25,113 nt of DNA from JASLPR01 sp964496475 (GTDB lineage: Bacteria > Chloroflexota > UBA11872 > VXNJ01): positions 1 through 25,113 of the forward strand of contig CAZBZS010000033.1 of NCBI GenBank assembly GCA_964496475.1, written 5' to 3'. The notes under the pieces were generated by a model. That model had not been told where the DNA came from and ran no database searches. It worked only from the letters and a program-made list of their open reading frames with translations. This document shows positions 1 to 9,003 of the stretch, one piece after another. Positions within the stretch are counted from its first letter, which is position 1; every line of letters begins with the position of its first letter. Position numbers and translations under genes: made by a program.

Positions 1-71
1 CCCCCGGCGTGATTCGAACACGCGACCCACTGCTTAGAAGGCAGTTGCTCTGTCCACTGAGCTACGGGGGC
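1..71 (-). tRNA. tRNA-Arg (anticodon TCT), 3' end cut by window edge
   Basis: Read on the minus strand the sequence folds as a tRNA. The acceptor 5' strand is gcccccg, the D arm contains agctcagtggacagagc, and the anticodon arm is actgc-cttctaa-gcagt with TCT in the loop. The T arm is gcgtg-ttcgaat-cacgc. The 3' acceptor strand reaches cggggg at base 1, so the last paired base and the discriminator fall outside the window. TCT reads AGA arginine codons. Confidence 0.93.
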
Positions 72-73
72 TT

Positions 74-598
74 GACAGGTTTGGATTCTATCTGGCTACA
101 CCTAGTAGAGCTCCAGCGCTTACGCTACATACTATGCGAATAACTGGTGCGGGCTTCAGATCATGCGATAGACCGAGACAAGCTCTCCGAATGAATAAGA
201 ACAGCGTAGTTTGCTCGATGCGAGCACAGTCGCGATAGCAATTGTGTTTCATGCGGTGGGCAGTACGGTGACTAGTCTGGCCGTCTGTCACTCTCGGCCA
301 TCAATCGGCAGCCCGTTCGTCGCGGATAGCCCCAAGTTCCGAGAACCTCCTGGGACGGTGCCGCTCAAGTCGTCTCGCCAAGAGATGCTTGATTCCACCG
401 AGAGACTCTCCGTACCCAATCCCCCGTGGGACGGCTCATTAGGGGGCGACAATTCTCGTTCCGAGCGGACCCGACCGGCGTAGCGCCGGCGCCGATGGCT
501 CCGAGGAGTACCTGAAGAATGTGCGAACGCCATGCCGTAGGGTCCGAGGATCGACGCCCCCTAGCGTCGAAACGTCCCTGTAAATTGAACGGGCAGTC
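74..598. other. Intergenic stretch without a supported gene
   Basis: About 525 bases lie between the tRNA-Arg and the holin-like gene. Open frames on both strands overlap each other, are under 91 codons and resemble no family I recognise. A short GC hairpin (cggcg-tag-cgccg, near 477-489) is present but lacks a T-run, so I do not call it a terminator. I looked for tmRNA, RNase P RNA and SRP RNA signature motifs on both strands and saw none. Confidence 0.5.
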
Positions 599-1027
599 CT
601 ACGGCGGAGGTGGCCGCCGCGCGTGAATGCGCGCCAGAACGATGGAGGCGACGAACTGGCCAATCATGGCTGTAACTAGAGCACCCAGAAGCGCGAACCC
701 GAAATTCTCCACATAAATGGTGTTGATGAATTCGCCGGCCAGCCAGAACATCAGAGCGCCTGTGAGGAAATGGGCGAATCCCAGAGTGAAGATCATCAGA
801 AGGCAGGTGAGCGGTGCCAGCAGGATGTAAAGAACCGGTCGGATGTAGTGATTCAAGAATGACAGCAGAACCGCGAATATCACGGCGGTTGCCCAGTACT
901 CCAGAGTACCGGTCGGTGGGAGCCGCACGTGTGGGTGCAGCACCCCCGCGACCAGGAGAATCGCGATGAAATTGCCGGCGGAGTGGACCGCGAAATTGAG
1001 AAGCGTGCGCTCGCTGAGTCGGATCAT
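599..1027 (-). CDS. Phage holin family IV-type small membrane protein
   Basis: A 142-residue, very hydrophobic protein with about four predicted membrane segments (roughly residues 10-30, 45-62, 66-95 and 105-132). It ends in a basic, proline-rich tail (ARIHARRPPPP). The spacing of the helices and the FLNHYIRPVLYILLAPLT-like stretch between helices 2 and 3 match the PF04020 'phage holin 4' or YvlD-like family. That family is widespread in bacterial chromosomes, and its name does not imply a phage role. The ATG start follows a weak CAGG. It lies 43 bases downstream of trxB on the same strand, so read-through from trxB is possible. Function in the cell is unknown. Confidence 0.8.
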   Translation of the reverse strand: MIRLSERTLLNFAVHSAGNFIAILLVAGVLHPHVRLPPTGTLEYWATAVIFAVLLSFLNHYIRPVLYILLAPLTCLLMIFTLGFAHFLTGALMFWLAGEFINTIYVENFGFALLGALVTAMIGQFVASIVLARIHARRPPPP

Positions 1028-1070
1028 CCTGAACCGTCCGCGCAGGCGCGGGCCATCGGTCCTCCCGAGA

Positions 1071-2024
1071 TTAAGTGGATGCGGCCTCGGTGAAAGTTGA
1101 CGCCTCTTCCGCCAGGTTCTCTACGAAATGGATCGCCTCCATAGCCGCCTTCACCCCATCGCCAGCCGTCGTGATCGCCTGGCGAAAATGCGAATCCTGT
1201 GCCTCCCCGGCCACGTAAATACCTTCGACGCTCGTGTGCATCAAGTGGTCGGCCAGTATGTAGCCATGGTCATCCATGGCCAGCTTGCCTTTCGCAATCG
1301 CGGTATTCGGATCGTGCCCAATGAAGATGAATATGCCTTCCATGTCAAGCGTGGACTCGTCCCCGGTTTTCACATTCTTCAGTAAAAGGTTCTTTACTCC
1401 CTGGTCACCAACAATCTCGGTCACCACCGTGTCCCAGATGAACTTGAACTTTTCATGCTCGAAGGCCTTCTGTTGTAAGAACGCCCCGGCGCGGAGCTCG
1501 TCGCGGCGATGAATCAGCGTCACCGAGGAGGCAAATCGGGTGAGAAACAATCCTTCTTGAATCGCGCTGTCGCCCCCACCGACTACCGCCACGGGAACGT
1601 CGGGGAAAAAGGCCGCGTCGCAGGTGCCGCAGTAAGATACGCCGCGGCCAACCAGTTCCGACTCGCCGGGAATGCCCAGCTTGCGGTAGCTGGCGCCCGT
1701 CGTGATGAGAACCGACCGGGCAACGTAGCTCCCCAGCCTTCCGGTCAGTTTGAACGGAGGGCCGTCAACATCCAGATCGGTGATGAAGTCAGTGATGACT
1801 TCCGCCCCGAAGCGCTCTGCCTGCGCCCGCATCTTTATGGTGAGGTCGGGCCCCATGATGCCGTCTTCGAACCCCGGGTAGTTGTCGACTTCGTGGGTCG
1901 AAGCGATCTGTCCCCCGAATTCGTCTCCCGTTATCACAACGGTCGACAGGCGCGCTCGGGCGGCGTACACGGCGGCGGCCAGTCCACTTGGTCCGGAACC
2001 GATGATCGCCACGTCGTATACCAA
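1071..2024 (-). CDS. trxB: Thioredoxin-disulfide reductase
   Basis: A 317-residue flavoprotein that uses NADPH to reduce thioredoxin in the cytoplasm. The N-terminal FAD-binding Rossmann motif GSGPSG is at residues 9-14. The redox-active pair is C132-G-T-C135, where the commoner form is CATC. A second nucleotide-binding motif GGGDSA lies just after it. The C-terminal FAD contact GIYVAGEAQDSHFRQAITTAGDG is slightly changed from the usual GD motif. Length is normal for the family. The start is TTG (2024-2022) with AGGAG six bases upstream. No thioredoxin gene is visible nearby. The gene follows actE by 110 bases on the same strand, so it may be read from the act operon or from its own promoter in the gap. 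Confidence 0.96.
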   Translation of the reverse strand: MVYDVAIIGSGPSGLAAAVYAARARLSTVVITGDEFGGQIASTHEVDNYPGFEDGIMGPDLTIKMRAQAERFGAEVITDFITDLDVDGPPFKLTGRLGSYVARSVLITTGASYRKLGIPGESELVGRGVSYCGTCDAAFFPDVPVAVVGGGDSAIQEGLFLTRFASSVTLIHRRDELRAGAFLQQKAFEHEKFKFIWDTVVTEIVGDQGVKNLLLKNVKTGDESTLDMEGIFIFIGHDPNTAIAKGKLAMDDHGYILADHLMHTSVEGIYVAGEAQDSHFRQAITTAGDGVKAAMEAIHFVENLAEEASTFTEAAST

Positions 2025-2133
2025 AATTTTCTCCTGAAGCGAGCCGCCGACCTTGCGCGGACGGAATCTTTACCTAGATTCTAGCCCGGCAGTCGGTGGC
2101 ATTCCCTATACCTTCGGACCCGCGCCCATCCTG

Positions 2134-2679
2134 TTACGGGGCCGGCGATGCCTGAATTGTGCGCAGGTAAGTGATGATCGCCCAACGTTCGTCCGGGGAC
2201 AGGATCTTCCAGAGCGTCGGCATGTTTCCGATTCCGTTCGTAATTACCCCGTAGATGAACCCGTCCGGCGAGAGCGCCGCAGCGGAATTCGCTGCCACCA
2301 ACGAGGGTGGCGGGCGCACGCCGGATTCGGCGAACTTGAGTGCCACCGGGCTGTTGCCGTCTCCGCTCGGGCCGTGGCAAACCGCGCAGTTAATTCGGAA
2401 TAACTCCGCGCCCGTGAGGACAGCATCCGCATCGTCGGCTAGCGGATTGTTCCTCCCCATCGCCTCCGCGAGATTGGGTGGAAGTTCCTTCCCGGTGGTC
2501 GGCACGCTTCCCTGCGGGGTGGGGACCATCGGAGGCTCCTGAGTACGATACGACTGCTGATAGTGCATCTCGGGGAAGATATCCAGCGGGTAGCTGCCAA
2601 CCTCGCAACCTGCCAGTAGGGCGGCTCCGAGGACGGCTATTGCCAAGCTGAGGAATCTTGTGCGAAAGGCGATCCGCAT
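2134..2679 (-). CDS. actE: Alternative complex III monoheme cytochrome c subunit (ActE), lipoprotein
   Basis: A 181-residue protein with a hydrophobic signal and a lipobox L22-A-G-C25, so it is probably an exported lipoprotein anchored outside the membrane. One class I cytochrome c domain follows: CAVCH at residues 98-102 binds haem covalently, and Met153 in GNMPTL is the likely distal ligand. In the complex this subunit is thought to relay electrons from the ActA hemes towards the acceptor. The stretch MHYQQSYRTQEPP before the haem domain is typical of ActE-type proteins. The start codon lies two bases after the actD stop and has no clear ribosome site, which suggests translational coupling. 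It is the last gene of the act cluster. Confidence 0.9.
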   Translation of the reverse strand: MRIAFRTRFLSLAIAVLGAALLAGCEVGSYPLDIFPEMHYQQSYRTQEPPMVPTPQGSVPTTGKELPPNLAEAMGRNNPLADDADAVLTGAELFRINCAVCHGPSGDGNSPVALKFAESGVRPPPSLVAANSAAALSPDGFIYGVITNGIGNMPTLWKILSPDERWAIITYLRTIQASPAP

Positions 2680-2681
2680 AG

Positions 2682-3236
2682 TCAGGCGTTGCTGGTGGCG
2701 GACACCGCCGCCGGGTCAGAGTTGTCGCCTGAAACGATGTCGATCGCTCCGGCGCCGTTGAGGACGGTCCGGGCCTCCTGCACGCGCTCCGTCTCGGCCA
2801 TCACCGAGATACCTATGTAACCGTCAGCGATACGATCGTCGTAAAGACCGATCCCATCCGGCAACCGTGACTCAAACAGCACTCCAATGACGGTGAACAG
2901 TACCGCCCCGAGCATCGTCCCCTCGTACAAAATTTGGATTACCGCAGGAAACGCAACTATTGGTTTTCCGCCGGTAACGATGGGCAGTGAGACTTGCGCC
3001 CCGACGACCCAGGCAATGCCTATCGCCAGTCCGCACGCCGCGCCGGCGAATGGGAATGTAAACAGCCGGTGCTTGATTTCCTGCTCGCCAAACGCCCCTT
3101 CCGGATACGGCGTCGCGCTCAGTACCTCGATAGCGTTGTCCTCGAATCCGGCTTCCTTCAGGTCGCCGACGGCGTCCGCCGCCTGGTCGGGCCCCTCGTA
3201 GAGCCCCAGCAGTTCTGTGTTATCTCTCATTCCCAC
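2682..3236 (-). CDS. actD: Alternative complex III subunit ActD (DUF3341 membrane protein)
   Basis: A 184-residue protein with a soluble ferredoxin-like N-terminal part (ELLGLYEGPDQAADAVGDLK). Two membrane helices follow at about residues 62-82 and 99-122. Between them is the conserved loop GGKPIVAFPAVIQILYE, typical of DUF3341/ActD proteins. ActD is a structural membrane subunit without cofactors. The chosen start is GTG at 3236, which has GGAG eight bases upstream. An in-frame ATG at 3230 would sit too close to any ribosome site. It begins 6 bases after the actC stop and is followed at once by actE. Confidence 0.9.
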   Translation of the reverse strand: MGMRDNTELLGLYEGPDQAADAVGDLKEAGFEDNAIEVLSATPYPEGAFGEQEIKHRLFTFPFAGAACGLAIGIAWVVGAQVSLPIVTGGKPIVAFPAVIQILYEGTMLGAVLFTVIGVLFESRLPDGIGLYDDRIADGYIGISVMAETERVQEARTVLNGAGAIDIVSGDNSDPAAVSATSNA

Positions 3237-3241
3237 CGGAT

Positions 3242-4615
3242 CTACTCCCGAATGGTCGCCGGAACATCCGCCCGACCAATTTTCATTTCCTGCTGCAAGA
3301 TCTTGCCTTCCTTGATGTCTGCCGCGGGCATAAGCGGCAGGAACTTGGCAAATACCAACACTCCCAAGGCCACCATGCAGAACGATGCCAACACCAGGAT
3401 GAATTCCGAAATCGACGGGGTGTAGTCCCCGTACGCGAAGGTCAGGGTAGATTTTCGCTCAAGGGCTGGGACAATCAGCATAAATCGCTCAATCCACATC
3501 CCGATATTTACCAAGATCGTAGTGACAAACATCCAGAAGAAGCTCCGCCGCACACCGCGGAACAGCCACATTGGCACCGGGATGATGAACGAGCAAAGTG
3601 CGAATATTACGACGAGATACCGCCACGGTCCCTCGAGGATTCTCCGTGACCAGGTGTCCACCTCTGCGGCTTCCGTTCCGTAAAGACCGAAGAAAAAATC
3701 GAGCATCAGGAAGAAGAACCACGTCGACGCCACCGCGATCAGCAGGCGCGTGAGGGAGTCGATGTGATCGGCGGTGATGTAGTTCTGGAGATGGAATATC
3801 TTTCGAATGATTATCATCGCCATGACGACCGCCGAGACTCCGGAGTGCACCGCCCCGATAACGAAATAGGGAGCGAACGTGGTGCTGTGCCAGCCCGGCA
3901 CCAGCGTGACCGCGAAGTCCCAGGACACGATTGAGTGTACGGACACAAAAATCGGGAGAATCAGCGCCGACAGCAAGATGCCCGCCACCGCCTGAATGCG
4001 CCATTGCCGAGAAGTCCCGCGAAAGCCAAGTGACAATACCCCGTAAACCGCCTTTCGCACCGGACCGGTCGCCCGGTCCCGCGCGATCGCCAAATCCGGC
4101 AGCAGCGCGATGTACACGAAAAGGATCGTAGAAGTCAGGTACGTCATGATCGCCGATGGGTCCCACACCAGCGGTGACCTCGGATTCGGCCACATCCCTC
4201 GAATCCAGTCGTACGGAAACGCCCAGTACATCGTCCGCCAGGGCCGCCCGCTGTGAATGAGGGGGAACATCAGCGCCGTCATCAAAGAGAACACGGTCAC
4301 GATCTCCGCCGCCCGCGTCACCGGCCGGCGCCACTCCGCCTGGGCGATACGCAGAATCGCCGAAATCATCACCCCTGCGTGGCTTATCCCAATCCAGAAC
4401 ACAAAATTGACGATCAAGAATCCCCAGTAAACCGGAGAGCTATAGCCCAGGAACTGCAAGCCCCAGTTGAGCATGGTCAAGAAGACCAGCACCCCTGCTA
4501 GCAGCCCCACCGCGAGCGCAAAGCTCGAGCCGAAGAACCACCTCGGCGTCCGCATCACGAAATCGAGCAGCTCCCGATCTGCGGTACGGTCGTCTACGGT
4601 TACCGGTTCTTGCAT
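3242..4615 (-). CDS. actC: Alternative complex III NrfD-like quinol-interacting membrane subunit (ActC)
   Basis: A 457-residue polytopic protein with about ten membrane helices. It belongs to the NrfD/PsrC family, whose members take electrons from quinols in the membrane. Diagnostic stretches are FPLIHSGRPW, the following WPNPRSPLVWD, and ALLPDLAIARD, which together are characteristic of ActC. The C-terminal cytoplasmic tail (FLPLMPAADIKEGKILQQE) also fits. The ATG start has GGAGAC five bases upstream. It sits 28 bases after the other NrfD-like gene and 6 before actD. In the usual A-B-C-D-E-F arrangement ActC directly follows ActB; here the ActF-type gene is inserted between them. Confidence 0.9.
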   Translation of the reverse strand: MQEPVTVDDRTADRELLDFVMRTPRWFFGSSFALAVGLLAGVLVFLTMLNWGLQFLGYSSPVYWGFLIVNFVFWIGISHAGVMISAILRIAQAEWRRPVTRAAEIVTVFSLMTALMFPLIHSGRPWRTMYWAFPYDWIRGMWPNPRSPLVWDPSAIMTYLTSTILFVYIALLPDLAIARDRATGPVRKAVYGVLSLGFRGTSRQWRIQAVAGILLSALILPIFVSVHSIVSWDFAVTLVPGWHSTTFAPYFVIGAVHSGVSAVVMAMIIIRKIFHLQNYITADHIDSLTRLLIAVASTWFFFLMLDFFFGLYGTEAAEVDTWSRRILEGPWRYLVVIFALCSFIIPVPMWLFRGVRRSFFWMFVTTILVNIGMWIERFMLIVPALERKSTLTFAYGDYTPSISEFILVLASFCMVALGVLVFAKFLPLMPAADIKEGKILQQEMKIGRADVPATIRE

Positions 4616-4643
4616 TATGTCTCCATCGATTTCTGCATCAAGA

Positions 4644-5990
4644 TCAGTCCGGCTTTCCTACTACTAGTACTTCCGTCTTCATGAATTTGCGTTCTTCCCG
4701 CAACATCGCCCCCTCACGCAGTTCCCAGCCCGAGTGAATCGGGAAGCGACGGGCCGCCCATAGATATGCCAGCGCGGCCAAGGCGAAAAATCCTACGATG
4801 AATAGGATGTCTATTAAATCCGGCCCCACCGCGCTCGGTAGCTCCTCGAGCCGGTGGGCGAAAGGGTCCTCACTGGCCATTGCCGGGACGAAAAGTCGAA
4901 TCCGGTCAAAAACCTGTCCCACGAGGATGAGCAGCGCGACCGGGGCCAGCAGATTCAGGTTTCGCCGCACCCTATTGAATATCAGGAACGCAATCGGGAT
5001 CAGCAGCTGGCAGAAAACCGCGATCAGGAACGGCACAAGGTAGACCGACGCCACCTGGACCTGTATGGCGGCGATCTCCGTCGGCTTCCGGCCATACCAG
5101 ACAACGATGAAATCGGACCAGAAAAAGTAAAACCAGAGGAGAGTCAACCCCAGAAGTAGCTTACCCAGATTGCGTGCCTGCTCATCGCCGATGAACTGCC
5201 CAGCCTCGGGAGAGAAGCGGCGAATGAGCCAGCTGACCACGATAACCACCGCGATGCCGCCCTGAATGCCGGTTATCGCGTGATACGCCGGAAATATGCC
5301 CGACCGCCAGCCCGGCAGCAGGCTCTGGCCGAGATCGGTCGTTAGTACCATCGCGACGAATATGTAGGCCATCAGGTAAAAGGCGCCCAGAACCTTGACC
5401 GTCACGCGCACAGTCTTCCAGTCCCGCACGCTGCCCCTCCAGTTGAGCATCATCATCCTCCGCCAGCGCGGAAGATTCTCCATGTCTCCCGCCTTGGCTG
5501 CCAGGTCCGGTACGAGGCCCACCCAAAGCAGGGCCAGCCCCGCCACCAGCATTATCCCCAGCGCCAGTGCATCCGTGAAAAACGGTGCGCCCCAAGCGAA
5601 GTCAAACCATAGGTTGGCCCGCCCCTTGAGCGGCGGCAACGTCGCCATCACCGGGATCAGAATCACCATGCTCAGTAGCGACGGAAACACGAACAACTCG
5701 GCGATTCTCCGGCTTGGCAGTCCCCAGTAGCCCCGAGCAGCCCGGGAGGCGTAAGCGATCAGCGGCGCTGCCGCTATGAATGAAATGAACACCATCAGCA
5801 GGGCCGTCGGATAGGCCCACGAAACGCGCCCGCCATCCCCGGCTATCCGGGCGACATAGGCAACGATCCCCGCGATTCCCAGCACCACCAGCAAAGCCAC
5901 GACCGCGTTGGTCGTGCCGATCTGGAGTGGCTTCGGCCGGTACGCCGGCCGAAGCGATAATTCGAGCGCCGCGCGCTCGGGATTACTCAT
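4644..5990 (-). CDS. actF: Alternative complex III second NrfD-like membrane subunit (ActF-type)
   Basis: A 448-residue protein from the start chosen here, with about ten hydrophobic helices and an overall NrfD-like layout. It lacks the GRPW and RSPLVWD stretches of its neighbour, so I assign it as the ActF partner rather than ActC. ActF helps form the membrane half of the complex and may take part in proton translocation (family knowledge). The ATG at 5990 overlaps the actB2 stop (ATGAGTAA) and has GAAGAGA about a dozen bases upstream. A GTG at 6011 would add seven mostly basic residues and is less likely. The two NrfD-like genes are adjacent, which makes the C/F labels less than certain. 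Confidence 0.83.
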   Translation of the reverse strand: MSNPERAALELSLRPAYRPKPLQIGTTNAVVALLVVLGIAGIVAYVARIAGDGGRVSWAYPTALLMVFISFIAAAPLIAYASRAARGYWGLPSRRIAELFVFPSLLSMVILIPVMATLPPLKGRANLWFDFAWGAPFFTDALALGIMLVAGLALLWVGLVPDLAAKAGDMENLPRWRRMMMLNWRGSVRDWKTVRVTVKVLGAFYLMAYIFVAMVLTTDLGQSLLPGWRSGIFPAYHAITGIQGGIAVVIVVSWLIRRFSPEAGQFIGDEQARNLGKLLLGLTLLWFYFFWSDFIVVWYGRKPTEIAAIQVQVASVYLVPFLIAVFCQLLIPIAFLIFNRVRRNLNLLAPVALLILVGQVFDRIRLFVPAMASEDPFAHRLEELPSAVGPDLIDILFIVGFFALAALAYLWAARRFPIHSGWELREGAMLREERKFMKTEVLVVGKPD

Positions 5991-6786
5991 GCGCCGCGCT
6001 TTTCTCTTCACTCAGCGGGTCGATTTTCGCCAGATAAACCACCCCCGGCTCAAACCCGGAGTCCTCCATCAGCCGGAACGCGCGATCAGAATCGGCCGCC
6101 TGCGCCACCTGGCTATCGGCGTCATGCAGATCCCCGAACACCAACGCGCTGGTCGGGCACGCCTGCACGCAGGCCGGCTGCACTTCCCCGTCCTCCAGCT
6201 CTCTGCCGTCGTGCGCAGCGTCCGTTTTGGCCCTGGTTATCCGCTGCACGCAAAAGGTGCACTTTTCAATGATCCCCTTGGTACGTACCGTGACGTCGGG
6301 GTTCAGCTGGTACTCCAGTGGCTCCGGCCACTCCGGCTCCCAGAAATTGAAATGTCGCGCCGAATAGATGCAGCCGTTTGCGCAGAACCGCGTGCCCACG
6401 CAGCGGTTGTAAACCTGTACGTTCAGACCTTCGTCGTCGTGGTACGTCGCCCAGACCGGGCAGACCGGCTCGCACCCGGCGTTGTCACAGTGCTGGCACA
6501 GCACCGGGACGAAGCGGGCCTTCGCGTTGGGAAACTCACCCTCCCAGTAGCGCTCTATTCGAATCCACGACTTGGTGCGACCCTCCGCCACCCGATTCTC
6601 TTCCGAGATCGCGATGTTGTTCTCCGAGTAGCAGGCCACCACGCACGCCTGGCAGCCCGTGCATTGGTCGGCGTCGATGACCATTCCCCAGCGGCGGCCA
6701 TCGGCTCTGAGTTCCTCTTCGCCTAATAGCGTTCGCTGCCCCCCGGCCGTAGCCAGCGCTGCTGCCTGCTCATTGGGATTAATCAC
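5983..6786 (-). CDS. actB2: Alternative complex III iron-sulfur subunit (ActB C-terminal half, separate gene)
   Basis: A 267-residue ferredoxin-like protein with 15 clustered cysteines. These are C42-x2-C-x2-C-x3-C52, C97-x2-C-x4-C-x3-C109, C129-x5-C-x3-C139, C176-x2-C179 and C206-x3-C210. The set is consistent with three [4Fe-4S] clusters and one [3Fe-4S] cluster, as known for ActB. The usual CP after the third group reads CI here. In most alternative complex III operons this domain is fused to the molybdopterin-like domain; here it is its own gene. It starts with GTG at 6786 inside the end of actB1 (8-base overlap), so the two halves are probably made in equal amounts by coupled translation. 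There is no signal peptide, so it presumably travels with the Tat-exported ActB1. Confidence 0.93.
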   Translation of the reverse strand: MINPNEQAAALATAGGQRTLLGEEELRADGRRWGMVIDADQCTGCQACVVACYSENNIAISEENRVAEGRTKSWIRIERYWEGEFPNAKARFVPVLCQHCDNAGCEPVCPVWATYHDDEGLNVQVYNRCVGTRFCANGCIYSARHFNFWEPEWPEPLEYQLNPDVTVRTKGIIEKCTFCVQRITRAKTDAAHDGRELEDGEVQPACVQACPTSALVFGDLHDADSQVAQAADSDRAFRLMEDSGFEPGVVYLAKIDPLSEEKSAAHE

Positions 6787-8986
6787 TTGTTACCTCCAGG
6801 ACCGGTGCCGGTCCATCGTTTCTTGGCTCGGCGACTCGTTCCATCATGGGCATTGTTACTGTCCGACCTACTTTTCGCACTCGCGCGCGGGATGAAGCCC
6901 ACGCCAGCGCGCCTGTCTTGGCGTCCACCGCCGGATCGATCACCGAAAAAATATTCTCTCCCCGGCCCCGTCGCCAGCGACCGCCGAAATTGCGACCACG
7001 TCCCACCGGGACCGCCACCACATCCGGCGGAGTCGCGGGCGATACGAACACCGGAACCTCCATCGTTCCGTAACGCACATCGATGGCCACCACGTCTCCC
7101 GTGCTGACGCCCAGGCCGGCTGCTGTCTTTGGGTTGAGTTCCGCCCAGGTGATCCATGCCACCGTGGTAAGCGGATCGCCCACCGATTGGAGCCACGGGT
7201 TTTCCGACTCGTCTCCGGTTCCGATCGCGATGGTCTCGAAGGGAATCAGATGGAATTCAAAGATTTCTGGGTCGCCGTCGAATTCAGGCTCCGCGATAGC
7301 CCCTGCGTCCCAATCGGGGACTGAAGCAAACGGCTTCGCGGTGTTCCGTAGCTCCCAGGCGCCGCCCCGGCGGAGCAACTCGACCCACGTAGGCTCAAAT
7401 TCGGGTCCCGCCCCCGCCATTCCAAGAAGCTCCTCGGCGTTCGCTCGGACCGCCTCGTGCATGCTGCTCCAGGGCAACGCCCCGTCCCCCTTTGCGTCCC
7501 CGGCGACTGCCAACAATACATCCCCAAAGCTGCGGGCGTCAGTCCACGTCACCGTCACCGGCTGCTGATAGCCCACTACCTGTGCGCCCGGCCCCGGGTC
7601 CGCGGCGAAGTCGCCCCAGGACTCGAACGGGTGTGTCGCGGGCAATATCAGATCGGCGACTCCTACCGTCTCATTCATGAACGTGGCCATTCCCACCACA
7701 AAGGGTGAACCGGCGAGGGCGTCGGCGAATGTAGGGGTTCCGGCCATTCCGTATGCCGGATCAGCGTCGTACACGAACGTCACGTCCGGTGCTGATCCTG
7801 CCGCAAGATCGTTGGTATAGGACCGCCATTCCGCGAAACTCGTGGCCGGAAGTGGGAACGGGATGTTCGCTGGTGCGGACGGATTCGGAATTACACCGCC
7901 CGGCTTGCCCACACTGCCTACCACCAAGTTTAGAAACAAGGCCGCCGCCCCGTTGTCCATTCCATTTGTCTGGGCCAGGGACGGTCCTCCCGCCAGCGCC
8001 AACCCCGGCTGGCGCTCGACGAACTCTCTTGCGATCGTCTGTATCAGGCTGACCGACACTCCCGTGCGCCCCGTCACCACGTCCGGCGCGTACCGGTTTA
8101 AGGCCTCCACCCCACCCACCGCCTCCACAGCCTCACGCCAGATTTCAGGTTCCACCAGCGCCTCTGCCACGATCACCTGTGCGATGCTCAGCGCCAGCGC
8201 TCCTTCCTGGCCCGGCTTTACATAAATCCAGCGGTCTGCGCTTGCGCCTGTCAGCGACATGCGCGGTTCGATTTGCGTCAATTGGCCGCGTTCGCCGCTC
8301 CGCAACCGATGGTACGCCTGGCTATACATCACCGACGAGCCCCACGTCCCCAGGAAATCTGCACCGAACGAAAGCACTATCCCCGCATTGCCAATGTCGA
8401 AATGCGGAGTGTTGCTCGCCCCAAAAATCTTTTGCACCGCCGTCTGAAAATTGGTGTTCTCCAGCGTCTCATGGACCAGGTGTCTGCCGCCGAAGAGTTG
8501 CGTGAACGCTACAGCCACGCCTGCTTCGGTGCCGGTCAGTCTCGACGTTAGGAGGTCAAAACTGTCCGCCGCCCCCAGCTTTGACACCAACATGTCCAGT
8601 GCCCGCTCCCAGCCGATCACCTCGTAATGGCCGTCTCCCCTTGTGCCTGCTGGGATCATCGGTTCCTTGATCCGGTCCGGGTGATACAGGGACTGCACCC
8701 CCGCCTGCGCGCGGGCATTTGTCTTTCCTAGATTGATCGGGAAACCCGGGTTTCCCTCCACCTTTTTTGCACGTCCGTCCACGGTCCGCACCACCACGCT
8801 GTTGCCAAACCTGGAGTGCGCGTCCGCCGTGGCGAACCACACGCTGTCACCCGGTAGCGATTGCTCCGGGGCCAGCACAAAGCTCTGAACCCGGGATTCG
8901 CGTTCGGGAGCGGCGCACCCTACGACGACCACGCTGCCGGCGGAGCCCGCGGCCCCGACCAAAAACTTTCTACGTCCGAGATTCAT
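6779..8986 (-). CDS. actB1: Alternative complex III molybdopterin-oxidoreductase-like subunit (ActB N-terminal half)
   Basis: A 735-residue protein of the molybdopterin oxidoreductase fold. In alternative complex III this subunit binds no molybdenum cofactor and is structural (family knowledge). The N-terminus has a twin-arginine motif (RRKFLVG, residues 5-11), a hydrophobic stretch, and a cysteine at residue 24 (VVVGC) that could be lipid-modified. Stretches such as VEGNPGFPINLGKTNARAQAGVQSLYHPDRIK (split here only by reading, not by a gap) match the family. The start ATG has GAGG nine bases upstream. It begins 18 bases after the actA stop and overlaps actB2 by 8 bases. It ends in an ordinary polar tail with no sign of a frameshift, so the split looks genuine. 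Confidence 0.92.
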   Translation of the reverse strand: MNLGRRKFLVGAAGSAGSVVVVGCAAPERESRVQSFVLAPEQSLPGDSVWFATADAHSRFGNSVVVRTVDGRAKKVEGNPGFPINLGKTNARAQAGVQSLYHPDRIKEPMIPAGTRGDGHYEVIGWERALDMLVSKLGAADSFDLLTSRLTGTEAGVAVAFTQLFGGRHLVHETLENTNFQTAVQKIFGASNTPHFDIGNAGIVLSFGADFLGTWGSSVMYSQAYHRLRSGERGQLTQIEPRMSLTGASADRWIYVKPGQEGALALSIAQVIVAEALVEPEIWREAVEAVGGVEALNRYAPDVVTGRTGVSVSLIQTIAREFVERQPGLALAGGPSLAQTNGMDNGAAALFLNLVVGSVGKPGGVIPNPSAPANIPFPLPATSFAEWRSYTNDLAAGSAPDVTFVYDADPAYGMAGTPTFADALAGSPFVVGMATFMNETVGVADLILPATHPFESWGDFAADPGPGAQVVGYQQPVTVTWTDARSFGDVLLAVAGDAKGDGALPWSSMHEAVRANAEELLGMAGAGPEFEPTWVELLRRGGAWELRNTAKPFASVPDWDAGAIAEPEFDGDPEIFEFHLIPFETIAIGTGDESENPWLQSVGDPLTTVAWITWAELNPKTAAGLGVSTGDVVAIDVRYGTMEVPVFVSPATPPDVVAVPVGRGRNFGGRWRRGRGENIFSVIDPAVDAKTGALAWASSRARVRKVGRTVTMPMMERVAEPRNDGPAPVLEVTSD

Positions 8987-9003
8987 CGGGGATTACCTCA
9001 AGC

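Noticed and set aside
599..1027. Holin-like gene as evidence of a prophage
   Set aside because: No other phage genes are near, and this family is common in ordinary bacterial chromosomes.
6779..6786. Frameshift artificially splitting a fused ActB
   Set aside because: The junction has a clean stop, a GTG restart with overlap, and an ordinary polar linker on both sides, so a real split is more likely.
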